From positions 1 through 43,314 of the forward strand of contig DAIDJM010000041.1 in NCBI GenBank assembly GCA_027451405.1: 43,314 nt of DNA, in the 5' to 3' direction. Shown one piece after another: positions 13,441-20,593 of the stretch (its first letter is position 1; every line of letters starts with the position of its first letter). A program made the translations under genes and the position numbers. Origin of the DNA: Acetobacteraceae bacterium. Lineage in GTDB: Bacteria > Pseudomonadota > Alphaproteobacteria > Acetobacterales > Acetobacteraceae. A model generated the notes under the pieces. That model made no database searches. It saw only the letters and a program-made list of their open reading frames with translations, and had not been told where the DNA came from.

Positions 13441-13965
13441 TTGGACGTCACCCGCATCCCCACCGGCAAAGCGCCGCCCCACGACATCAACGTCGTGGTC
13501 GAAATCCCCCAAGGCTCCTCGGTCAAATACGAAATCGACAAGGCCAGCGGCGCGGTCGTGGTCGACCGTTTCCTCTTCACCCCCATGTCCTACCCCGCCG
13601 CCTACGGCTTCATCCCGCAGACCCTCGCCGAGGACGGCGACCCCACCGACGCGCTCGTGCTGATCCCGATGCCCGTCGTCCCCGGCGCCGTCATCCGCTG
13701 CCGCCCCGTGGGCGTCCTCCACATGCAGGACGAAGCCGGCGCCGACGAAAAAATCATCTGCGTCCCCCACGACCACGTCCATCCGCTGCATGGCGACGTC
13801 AGCTCCGTCAGCGACCTGCCCCCGATCGTGCGCGCCGCGATCGAGCATTTCTTCGAGACCTACAAGGATCTCGAGCCCGGCAAATGGGTGAAGGTCCGCG
13901 GCTGGGGCGACCTCAACGAGGCCATCTCGGTCATCGAGGCCTCGATCGCCGCCGCCAACGCCTGA
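13441..13965 (+). CDS. ppa: inorganic pyrophosphatase, soluble family I
   Basis: Cytoplasmic enzyme that hydrolyses PPi to two phosphates and drives biosynthetic reactions. 174 aa with a TTG start at 13441 ([10 protein letters not shown] in translation), preceded by GAGG about 6 nt upstream. Seen: [34 protein letters not shown] and the metal-binding signature [13 protein letters not shown] with Asp65, Asp67 and Asp70. The C-terminal [19 protein letters not shown] is typical. It stands immediately downstream of the membrane pyrophosphatase, separated by a palindromic repeat. Confidence 0.95.
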   Translation: MDVTRIPTGKAPPHDINVVVEIPQGSSVKYEIDKASGAVVVDRFLFTPMSYPAAYGFIPQTLAEDGDPTDALVLIPMPVVPGAVIRCRPVGVLHMQDEAGADEKIICVPHDHVHPLHGDVSSVSDLPPIVRAAIEHFFETYKDLEPGKWVKVRGWGDLNEAISVIEASIAAANA

Positions 13966-13993
13966 CCGGCGCGGCGCGGGGCCCCGGACCGTG

Positions 13994-15067
13994 ATGGACG
14001 ATCTCGCCCACGCCCGCGGCCTCGGCCCCGACCTCGACGACGACCGCCCGCAGCGCGGGCGGCTCCGCTCCTTCCTGATCCTCTTCCTGATCCTGGCCGT
14101 CGTCGCCGGCGCCGCCTTCGCCTACTGGCTCCACGCCCGCCATTTCGAAACCACCGACGACGCGGCCATCGACGGCCATGTCAGCCAGGTCGCCGCCGAA
14201 GTGGACGGCCAGGTCATCGCCCTGCTCGCCGACGACAACCAGCCGGTGACCCAGGGCCAGCTCCTGCTGCGCATCGATCCGAGCGACTACCGGATCCGCC
14301 TGCAGCAGGCGCTCGCCCAGCAGATCCAGGCGCAAGCCCAGCTGCGCCAGGCCGAAGCCACCCTCTCCATGCGCCAGGCCGACGCCGCCGAAGCCCAGTC
14401 CCGCATCCGCGCCGCCGACGCCGATCTCGAACAATCCGACCACGACCTCGCCCGCTACCGGTCGCTCGATCCCCGCGCCATCACCCGCCAGACGCTCGAC
14501 ACCGCCGTCACCACCGAGAACGGCGCCCGCGCCCGCCGCGACGCCACGCGCCACGTCGCCGAAGGCATGGCGGCCCAAATCGATGCCGCGGGCGCCGCCA
14601 TCGACGCCGCCCGCGCCGCGCTGCGCCTGGCCGACGCGCAGGTCGCCGACGCCAAGCTCAAGCTCGCCTACACCGAAATCCGCGCCCCCGCCTCCGGCCG
14701 CATCGCCCGCCGCACCGTCGAACTCGGCGACTACATCAAAACCGGCCAGCCGCTGCTCGCCATCGTCCAGCCCGACCTCTGGATCACCGCCAATTTCAAG
14801 GAAACCCAGCTCACCGACATGAAGCCCGGCCAGCCCGTGACGGTCCGCGTCGATGCGTTCCCGAGCCAGCCGCTCCCGGCCCATGTCGCCAGCATCCAGC
14901 CCGGCACCGGCAGCGTCTTCAGCGCCCTGCCCGCCGAGAACGCCACCGGCAACTACGTCAAGGTCGTCCAGCGCGTGCCCGTGAAAATCCTGTTCGACGG
15001 CAAGGCCTGGCGCCAGTTGCCGCTCGTCCCCGGCATGTCCGTCGTCCCCCAGGTGCGCGTCCGCTGA
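13994..15067 (+). CDS. emrA: EmrA/HlyD-type membrane fusion protein of a multidrug efflux system
   Basis: Periplasmic adaptor that links an inner-membrane MFS exporter to an outer-membrane channel. About 357 aa. Seen: a short cytoplasmic N-terminus, one transmembrane segment (about 25-48), the barrel/lipoyl start TTDDAAIDGHVSQVAAEVDGQV, a long Ala/Gln-rich coiled coil (about 95-210), the second lipoyl half KLAYTEIRAPASGRIARR, and the WITANFKETQLTDMKPGQPV motif typical of EmrA. GTG at 13991 directly precedes ATG at 13994; ATG is preferred. The stop overlaps the apparent start of emrB. Confidence 0.92.
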   Translation: MDDLAHARGLGPDLDDDRPQRGRLRSFLILFLILAVVAGAAFAYWLHARHFETTDDAAIDGHVSQVAAEVDGQVIALLADDNQPVTQGQLLLRIDPSDYRIRLQQALAQQIQAQAQLRQAEATLSMRQADAAEAQSRIRAADADLEQSDHDLARYRSLDPRAITRQTLDTAVTTENGARARRDATRHVAEGMAAQIDAAGAAIDAARAALRLADAQVADAKLKLAYTEIRAPASGRIARRTVELGDYIKTGQPLLAIVQPDLWITANFKETQLTDMKPGQPVTVRVDAFPSQPLPAHVASIQPGTGSVFSALPAENATGNYVKVVQRVPVKILFDGKAWRQLPLVPGMSVVPQVRVR

Positions 15068-16614
15068 AGCCCGCCCGCGCGCCCACCCGTGCGACCGACG
15101 AACCGCTCCCCTTCTCGGCCGCCGGCCCCAACAACCGCTGGCTGGTCGCCGTCGTCGTCTCGATCGCCACCTTCATGGAGGTGCTCGACACCACCGTCGC
15201 CAACGTCTCGCTCCACCACATCGCCGGCAGCCTCTCGATCAGCGCCGACGAGAGCACCTACGTGCTCACCAGCTACCTGGTCGCCAACGCGATCGTGGTG
15301 CCGATCAGCGGCTGGCTTGCCACCCGCCTCGGCCGCAAGCGCTTCTACCTGATCTGCATCACCCTCTTCACCGTCAGCAGCGCGCTCTGCGCCACCGCCA
15401 CCACGCTCGGCCAGATGCTCGTCTGGCGCGTCGCCCAAGGTCTCGGCGGCGGCGGCCTCGCCCCGGTGGAACAATCCATCTTCGCCGACACCTTCCCCAT
15501 CCGCCAGCGACCCCAGGCCTTCGCGCTCTACGGCCTCACCGTCGTCATGGCCCCCGCGATCGGCCCCGTGCTCGGCGGCTGGCTCACCGACACCTATTCC
15601 TGGCACTGGGTCTTCCTCATCAACCTGCCCATCGGCTGCGTCTCGCTGGTCCTCTGCGCGCTCCTGGTCCATGACAGCCCGGCGCTCCAACGCGAACGCG
15701 CCCGCCAGCTCGCCTCGGGCCTCTCCGCCGACTGGTTCGGCTTCGCCCTCGTCGCCATCGGCTTCGGCAGCCTGCAGATCGTGCTCGACCGGTTCGAGCG
15801 CGAAGGCGGCATCGGCTCGCCCCTGGTCAACGGTCTCGGCAGCCTCGCCATCGTATCGCTGCTGATCCTGGTGATCTGGGAATACCACCACCCGCAGCCG
15901 GTCATGGACGTGCGGCTGCTCCGCAAGCCCGGCTTCGGCGTCGCCTGCCTGCTGATGTTCGGCGTCGGCTTCGCGCTGCTGAGCTCGTCCCAGATCCTGC
16001 CGCAAATGACCCAGTCGCTGATGGGCTACGACGCCGTCACCGCCGGCCTCACGCTCGGCGCCGCCGGCCTCGTCACCATCCTGATGATGCCCCTCTCCGG
16101 CCTGCTGACCAGCCGCATCCAGCCCCGCTTCATGGCCTGCCTCGCCTTCGGCGGCACCGCCTTCGCCATGTACTACGCGACCGGCTTCACGCCGCAGACC
16201 GACTTCGACACGCTCTCCATCTCCCGCGTGCTGCTCGCCCTCGCGCTCCCCTTCCTCTTCATCCCCATCACCTCCGCCAGCCTCGCCCACATCCCGCCCG
16301 CGCAAAACGGCCAGGCCAGCGCCTTCATCAATCTCAGCCGCAATCTCGGCGGCAGCACCGGCATCAGCTACACCACCACACTCTTCGCCTACCGCGAGCA
16401 GTTCCACCACGCCCGCCTCGCCGAACACATCACCCCCTACGCAGGCTACACCCCAGGCCACGCGCTCGCCGCCATCGCCGCCCGCGTCGAAACCCAGGCC
16501 GCCATGCTGAGCTATCTCGACCTCTACTGGGCCCTGATGGTCGCCGCCCTCTGCTTCGCCCCTCTGGCTTTGCTCCTGCCGAAACTCCCCAAAGGCGCCG
16601 CCGCCGCGCATTGA
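15064..16614 (+). CDS. emrB: EmrB/QacA-type MFS drug exporter (DHA2 family, 14 TM)
   Basis: Proton-driven multidrug exporter that partners EmrA. Seen: FMEVLDTTVANVSLHHIAG (motif D1 in TM1), the cytoplasmic-loop motif GWLATRLGRKRFYL, GLGGGGLAPVEQSI, motif C APAIGPVLGGWLTD, and a C-terminus ending with LLPKLPKG. The first ATG in frame (15175) lies within TM1, so translation must start earlier. The upstream frame NNRWLVAVVVSIATFMEV is clearly part of the protein, and no ATG, GTG or TTG precedes it after the last stop. CTG at 15064 overlaps the emrA TGA (CTGA) and is the best start, giving 516 aa. The start is therefore tentative; the identity is firm. Confidence 0.88.
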   Translation: MKPARAPTRATDEPLPFSAAGPNNRWLVAVVVSIATFMEVLDTTVANVSLHHIAGSLSISADESTYVLTSYLVANAIVVPISGWLATRLGRKRFYLICITLFTVSSALCATATTLGQMLVWRVAQGLGGGGLAPVEQSIFADTFPIRQRPQAFALYGLTVVMAPAIGPVLGGWLTDTYSWHWVFLINLPIGCVSLVLCALLVHDSPALQRERARQLASGLSADWFGFALVAIGFGSLQIVLDRFEREGGIGSPLVNGLGSLAIVSLLILVIWEYHHPQPVMDVRLLRKPGFGVACLLMFGVGFALLSSSQILPQMTQSLMGYDAVTAGLTLGAAGLVTILMMPLSGLLTSRIQPRFMACLAFGGTAFAMYYATGFTPQTDFDTLSISRVLLALALPFLFIPITSASLAHIPPAQNGQASAFINLSRNLGGSTGISYTTTLFAYREQFHHARLAEHITPYAGYTPGHALAAIAARVETQAAMLSYLDLYWALMVAALCFAPLALLLPKLPKGAAAAH

Positions 16615-16628
16615 CGACTCGGTTGTTT

Positions 16629-16693
16629 GCCGCAGAGGCTCTGCCTCTGCACTCCGCTGGGGCCATAGGGCCCCAGACCCCTTCACTTGGGGG
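16629..16693. repeat. GC-rich modular palindromic repeat, copy 3 (half unit)
   Basis: GCAGAGGCTCTGCCTCTGC hairpin followed by CGCTGGGGCCATAGGGCCCCAG and CCCCTTCACTTGGGGG, matching the left half of the copy between recN and ligA. It is bracketed by GGTTGTT (16621) and AACAACC (16700). It lies between emrB and the DUF2130 gene. Confidence 0.75.
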
Positions 16694-16717
16694 CACACGA
16701 ACAACCGGGGCCACCAC

Positions 16718-17845
16718 GTGCAAGATCCGACCATCACCTGTCCGAATTGCGGCTCCTCGATTCACCTGACGGAATCGCTCGCCGCCCCGCTCATCCGCGC
16801 CCGCGAAGCGCAGCTCGAAAAACAGGCGCTCGAAAAAGCCCGCAAAACCGTCGATCTCGACCTCGCCGCCCGCGCCCGCGAAACCGCCGAACTCAAATCC
16901 CTGCTCGAATCCCGCGAGAAAAAACTCGCCGAAGCCCAGGCCGCCCAGGCCGACCTGATCCGCAAACAACGCGAACTCGACGACGCCAAACGCGAATTCG
17001 CGCTCACCGTCGAAAAACGCGTGCAAACCGAACTCAAAACGCTCCGCGAAGCCGCCCGCACCGAAGCCGAACAGGCGCTCGGCCTCAAACTCCAGGAAAA
17101 AGACGAACAGCTCGCCTCGATGCAGCGCCAGATCGAAGCGCTGCGCCGCAAAGCCGAACAAGGCTCGCAACAATTGCAAGGCGAAGCCCAGGAACTCGCC
17201 CTCGAAGCCCTGCTCCGCCAGAAATTCCCCGGCGACCTGATCGAGCCCGTCCCCAAAGGCGAAATCGGCGCCGACCTCCTCCACCGCGTCATCGGCCCCG
17301 CCGGCCAACTCTGCGGCACCCTCCTCTGGGAAGCCAAACGCACGAAAAACTGGAGCGACACCTGGCTCCCCAAACTCCGCGCCGACCAGCGCACCGCCCG
17401 CGCCGACCTCGCCCTCCTCGTCTCCCAGGCGCTCCCCAAAAACCTGCAAAATTTCGATCTCGTCGAAGGCATCTGGGTCATCGACCCCCGCTGCGCCCTC
17501 GCGGTCGCCGTGGCACTCCGCCAATCCCTGATCGAACTCACCACCGCCCGCGCCGCCACCGAAGGCCGCCAAGGCAAAATGGAACGCACCTACGAATACC
17601 TGACCAGCCCCCGCTTCCGCCAACGCATCGAAGCCATCGTCGAACATTTCACCGCCATGCAATCCGACCTCGACCGCGAACGCCTCCTGATGCAAAAATC
17701 CTGGGCCAAACGCGAATCCCAAATCCGCGGCGTCCTGGAAGCAACAGTCGGCATGTACGGCGACCTCCAAGGCATCGCCGGAAAATCCCTACCCGAAATC
17801 GAAGGCCTCGCGCTGCCCATGCTGGAAGCGCCGGCGGCGGAGTGA
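16718..17845 (+). CDS. DUF2130 family protein (uncharacterised, possible PD-(D/E)XK fold)
   Basis: Function unknown. 375 aa with a GTG start at 16718. Seen: a single CPNCGSSI zinc-ribbon-like pair at residues 8-15; a long charged coiled coil (about 25-160, rich in Ala, Glu, Lys and Arg); then the conserved DUF2130 core with ALLRQKFPGDLIEPVPKGEIGADLLH, LLWEAKRTKNWSDTWLPKLRADQ, and WVIDPRCALAVAVALRQSL near 255-275. Asp186 followed by Glu205-Ala-Lys207 resembles the D...ExK signature of the PD-(D/E)XK nuclease fold, which is my inference. A T/A-rich hairpin follows the stop. Codon use is like the chromosome, unlike the next two genes. Confidence 0.85.
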   Translation: MQDPTITCPNCGSSIHLTESLAAPLIRAREAQLEKQALEKARKTVDLDLAARARETAELKSLLESREKKLAEAQAAQADLIRKQRELDDAKREFALTVEKRVQTELKTLREAARTEAEQALGLKLQEKDEQLASMQRQIEALRRKAEQGSQQLQGEAQELALEALLRQKFPGDLIEPVPKGEIGADLLHRVIGPAGQLCGTLLWEAKRTKNWSDTWLPKLRADQRTARADLALLVSQALPKNLQNFDLVEGIWVIDPRCALAVAVALRQSLIELTTARAATEGRQGKMERTYEYLTSPRFRQRIEAIVEHFTAMQSDLDRERLLMQKSWAKRESQIRGVLEATVGMYGDLQGIAGKSLPEIEGLALPMLEAPAAE

Positions 17846-17859
17846 GAAAGAGAAGAGTC

Positions 17860-17883
17860 TTCTTTTTCTGAAGAAAAAGAAGC
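17860..17883 (+). terminator. T/A-rich hairpin after the DUF2130 gene (repeat copy 2, inverted)
   Basis: Stem CTTCTTTTTC (17860-17869) / GAAAAAGAAG (17874-17883) with loop TGAA, 15 bp after the DUF2130 stop, followed by CAAAAAGACTT. It is the same palindrome as at 8525-8548 and 18712-18735. It may act as a terminator, but no clear T-run follows on the plus strand. Confidence 0.5.
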
Positions 17884-17957
17884 AAAAAGACTTTGCTTCT
17901 TAAGCAACCTGGATGTCGCACACCGAACGTGTTTTCCGATTGATTGGAGTCGATGTT

Positions 17958-18569
17958 ATGGCCGATGCGGAGGAAATTGCTCGATTGATTTGCAAATACG
18001 GGGCTGACGCTGTTACGCGCTATGTAAAAATGTCCGGGATGGGACCGGAGACCATTCCCGAGTATTTCTTAACGTCAATAATCGCCGATCAACTACACTC
18101 GTCCAATGGCTATGTTATTACTTTGGAAACTTCTGTCTCTGAACTTCTGGAGTGGGCATCGCGCGAACAGCGCAAGAGACTATCCAAACAGGAGCGCCTT
18201 CGAGACTTAGACATTAGAAGATGGAAGCCGGACATCGTCGTATACAAAGCCCACACGCCGCCCGACGACGCGGATATGTTGGCGCTTGTTGAAGTCAAAA
18301 GAGGCACAATATCAGCCGAAATAAGTGACGATAAACGCACCGATAGAGAGAAAGCGTTGAGAGTGCTTGAGGAGCTCGATTGTCCTCACATCATCCTTTG
18401 TGGCTCACTCAACGAAGAAAGCCGCAATCTTCAAGAGATTGAGGCAAGACAACAGAACGATTTTTGGGCCGAAGTTAAAGTCGACTCACTTCCGTGGCCT
18501 CTGGATTACTTCTTTGGAGCAAGGGTGGTGAACACCTCCCTGGACGCGAATGGCGCTCCCGGGACTTGA
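17958..18569 (+). CDS. hypothetical protein with PD-(D/E)XK nuclease-like motif
   Basis: Not recognised as a named family. 203 aa from ATG 17958, chosen because GGAG at 17946-17949 lies 8 nt upstream; ATG at 17913 is in frame but has no ribosome site. Seen: Glu35 in PEYFLTS, Pro-Asp92 in RRWKPDIVVY, and Glu112-Val-Lys114 in ALVEVKRG. The spacing (about 20 residues between PD and ExK, a Glu in an upstream helix) matches the PD-(D/E)XK nuclease core, so a DNA-binding or nuclease role is possible. The base composition is markedly lower in GC than its neighbours, with codons such as TTA, ATA, AGA and AGG, suggesting horizontal acquisition. Repeats flank it on both sides. Confidence 0.7.
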   Translation: MADAEEIARLICKYGADAVTRYVKMSGMGPETIPEYFLTSIIADQLHSSNGYVITLETSVSELLEWASREQRKRLSKQERLRDLDIRRWKPDIVVYKAHTPPDDADMLALVEVKRGTISAEISDDKRTDREKALRVLEELDCPHIILCGSLNEESRNLQEIEARQQNDFWAEVKVDSLPWPLDYFFGARVVNTSLDANGAPGT

Positions 18570-18584
18570 AGAAAAAGCCCGTAG

Positions 18585-18610
18585 GATGGGTTGCGCTTCA
18601 GCAACCCATC
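18585..18610. repeat. GATGGGTTGC hairpin, dispersed intergenic repeat
   Basis: A perfect 10-bp stem GATGGGTTGC / GCAACCCATC with loop GCTTCA, 15 bp after the preceding gene. A related copy, GGGTTGCGCTTCAGCAACC, is at 19625-19643. The GTAGGATGGGTTG type of element is a common short intergenic repeat in proteobacteria. It could terminate the preceding transcript. Confidence 0.65.
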
Positions 18611-18700
18611 ACCTGCGGCGCAGCTCCGCAGACGGACCACCCGCGGTTCCCAACGCCGATGCGAACCCGTAAGATAGCCTAGCGGATCTGGGACAGCCCC

Positions 18701-18742
18701 AAGTCTTTTTGCTTCTTTTTCCACAGAAAAAGAAGCAAGACT
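18701..18742. repeat. T/A-rich palindromic repeat, copy 3
   Basis: AAGTCTTTTTG, then stem CTTCTTTTTC (18712-18721) / GAAAAAGAAG (18726-18735) with loop CACA, then CAAGACTTT. Same orientation as the copy at 8512 and opposite to that at 17860. The outer AGTCTT...AAGACT arms are also complementary. Confidence 0.75.
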
Positions 18743-18784
18743 TTCTCCCTTTGGAGCGGTATCCACCCCGCGCCCCTCCCCTTC

Positions 18785-18950
18785 ATGGCGAGGCGCAAAG
18801 CGCCGGCCAATCCAGAGTGCAGAACAAAAGAGACTTTTCTCCGTCTGACCACACCACCTCCCTCTCCCCTCCGGGGAGAGGGCCGGGGTGAGGGGTGCAA
18901 CAAAACAAACGTCATTGCGAGGCGCAAAGCGCGGCGGCAATCCAGAGTGC
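18785..18950. repeat. cluster of intergenic repeats between the two low-GC genes
   Basis: Two direct copies of a GCGAGGCGCAAAGCGC...CAATCCAGAGTGC unit lie at 18785-18820 and 18913-18950. Between them is a 10-bp GC hairpin CCCTCTCCCC (18860-18869) / GGGGAGAGGG (18873-18882), followed by CCGGGGTGAGGGG. The 565-bp gap 18570-19134 contains nothing else that I can call coding. A TATAAA at 19077-19082 could be the -10 box for the next gene, but no matching -35 is clear. Confidence 0.7.
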
Positions 18951-19134
18951 CGACACCAGCGTCAGGCGTGGCATGTCGGTCAAAGCTCGGCTGCCGCGGG
19001 TGGGCGCACCTGGGCTGCCAAAACTAGGCTCTGCCGCCCCACATTTTGCGTAGTTCCCTCGTGCGTCTCGTAGGCTTATAAATTTCCGGCGATTGAGACC
19101 CGAATTGTAGGGCGCGCCTAGAAGGACCCATCCA

Positions 19135-19584
19135 ATGACTTCAGAAATCGGTGGGGGGACCAATACCTCAGCCCAGATCGTAGGCAATTCAGGCATGTTT
19201 TACGTCTGTTATCGTCTGTCGCTGCTCGGTTGGAATGTCATGCCTACGTCGAGGAACGCGCGGGGCATCGACATCCTCGCTTATTCACCGGATGCCGCGC
19301 ATTTTCTCGGCTTGCAGGTCAAGGCGCTGTCGAAGAAGTCTCCCGTTCCCCTTGGGGCCACGCTCGACAGGCTTATGGGTCAATGGTGGATAATCGTGAA
19401 TAACTTAGCGAGTGAACCTACGACTTTCATTATGTGCCCCGAAGAAGTCAGGGAGAGAGCCCATCGTGGCGAGAAGGAGGGGCGGATTACATACTGGTTG
19501 CAACCTCGCGACTACGATCGGGAGCAGTTTCGCGAGGCATGGGGCCGCCTCTCGGTCGCCAAGGCAACGCCCCCACGGATGTGA
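19135..19584 (+). CDS. hypothetical protein, possible Mrr/Hjc-like PD-(D/E)XK endonuclease fold
   Basis: 149 aa. ATG at 19135 is preceded by GAAGGA at suitable spacing. Seen: GNSGMFYVCYRLSLLGWNV (residues 17-35), then RNARGIDILAY with Asp46 and LGLQVKALSKK with Gln61-Val-Lys63. The order helix, GxD, then QxK matches the Mrr/Holliday-resolvase type of PD-(D/E)XK core, in which Gln replaces Glu. No separate DNA-binding domain is visible, so it may need a partner. Function is inferred from the motif only. Base composition is intermediate, lower in GC than the flanking chromosome, and repeats lie on both sides, suggesting an acquired gene. Confidence 0.65.
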   Translation: MTSEIGGGTNTSAQIVGNSGMFYVCYRLSLLGWNVMPTSRNARGIDILAYSPDAAHFLGLQVKALSKKSPVPLGATLDRLMGQWWIIVNNLASEPTTFIMCPEEVRERAHRGEKEGRITYWLQPRDYDREQFREAWGRLSVAKATPPRM

Positions 19585-19828
19585 TCCGCGCCGCCGTGAA
19601 GGCCGTGCGGATCGCCACGGGCCAGGGTTGCGCTTCAGCAACCTATCACCTGGGATGGCCCACCTCCGACTTCCTTTCGGTGCGGGTGTGGCAGCTTGAT
19701 ATCCGGAGACAGATCGGCGCCATCACAGGAGAAACGCGCCGGAATCGAACCATTGGCAACGAAGCTCGTCGTCGTCAGCTGCGAAAACTGGCCATGAAAG
19801 CCCTCCAACAGCGATACCCCAGAGTAAC
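19585..19828. other. intergenic stretch without a supported gene
   Basis: Holds a second copy of the GGGTTGCGCTTCAGCAACC repeat (19625-19643). After it comes a stretch that reads without stops as a short Arg-rich peptide (NEARRRQLRKLAMKALQQRY, around 19757-19816) but has no convincing start or ribosome site. It may be a decayed gene end. The stretch runs into GC-rich repeat copy 4. Confidence 0.45.
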
Positions 19829-19886
19829 GGGGTCTGGGGCCTTCCGGCCCCAGCGGGTCCCGGGCAGAGCCCGGGCCGCCGGAGGC
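19829..19886. repeat. GC-rich modular palindromic repeat, copy 4 (half unit)
   Basis: GGGGTCTGGGGCC-TTCC-GGCCCCAG, then CCCGGGCAGAGCCCGGG, ending with GCCGCCGGAGGC. This is the inverted orientation of the left half-unit, placed just before the 212-aa hypothetical gene. Its terminal GGAGG is about 25 nt from that gene's TTG start, too far to act as its ribosome site. Confidence 0.8.
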
Positions 19887-19909
19887 ACGCCCCAACCCAA
19901 ACGCCCCCC

Positions 19910-20548
19910 TTGACCAAGTTCCCCTTTTGTTCCATAACCCCACCCGTGCCCCCCAAGCACCTCACAAGCCTGGTCGCCGCCTTCCTCGCCGTCATCCGAC
20001 GGCTGTCCGACGCCATCTCCGAGGCCGCTCGTCCCTCCGACACCAAGGCCCGGTTCGCCCGCATGGCGGCTGCCTGGTTCTGGCTCGACACCAGGCTCCA
20101 CCGATTTCTCGAATTCACCCATCGCGCCGAGGCTGGCAGGCTTCGTCCGCTTCGCCCCCGCAGCCAGACCGGGCCCCGCAGGCCGGCCAAACGCGACGAG
20201 GAGCGTCTTCCGCCTTTGCGCTACGGTTTCGGCTGGTTCCCCCGCGAGATCCCTGAGTGCGCGGCGGTGATCGCCGAATTCGAGGCGAGGCTGGCCGCTC
20301 CCGAGTTCCGCCCCCTGCTCGAGGCCGAGCCCGCCCGCTTCGCCCGCCTGCTCCGCCCCATCTGCCGCGCCCTGGGCCTCACCCCGCCCGAGCCGCTCCG
20401 CCAACCCCCGGCCGCCACCGCGCCGGCCGAACCCGCCGAACCCAAGCCCCCGGCGCCCCCGGCCCCCGACGAGTGGCGGTTCCCCTCCGCATCCCTACCC
20501 CGCCGCGGCGACCCCGAACTCGACGCCCTCTCCCCAAAAATCGCCTGA
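19910..20548 (+). CDS. hypothetical protein, Pro-rich C-terminus
   Basis: No function recognised. 212 aa from TTG 19910; GTG at 19946 is an alternative start. Seen: an amphipathic helical N-terminal half (HLTSLVAAFLAVIRRLSDAI; RFARMAAAWFWLDTRLHRFLEF), a central Arg/Pro segment with GFGWFPREIPECAAVIAEFEARL, then LLEAEPARFARLLRPICRALGL followed by PPEPLRQPP and a Pro/Ala linker. From memory this layout resembles small proteins that recur in Acetobacteraceae genomes, but I cannot confirm it. Codon bias is strongly GC3, like the core chromosome, which supports it being a real gene. No signal peptide. Confidence 0.6.
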   Translation: MTKFPFCSITPPVPPKHLTSLVAAFLAVIRRLSDAISEAARPSDTKARFARMAAAWFWLDTRLHRFLEFTHRAEAGRLRPLRPRSQTGPRRPAKRDEERLPPLRYGFGWFPREIPECAAVIAEFEARLAAPEFRPLLEAEPARFARLLRPICRALGLTPPEPLRQPPAATAPAEPAEPKPPAPPAPDEWRFPSASLPRRGDPELDALSPKIA

Positions 20549-20593
20549 CCGGCCTCACCCCCTAAGCACGTCCATTTCGTTACGCTCTCGTAA

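Noticed and set aside
17913-17957. Earlier ATG start for the 203-aa nuclease-like gene
   Set aside because: ATG 17913 lacks a ribosome site, while ATG 17958 has GGAG 8 nt upstream; the earlier start remains possible but less likely.
19735-19765. tRNA-like T-loop (GGTTCGATTCC on the minus strand)
   Set aside because: The seven bases after it (GGCGCGT) have no complementary acceptor strand about 70 nt upstream, and no anticodon or D-arm could be folded.
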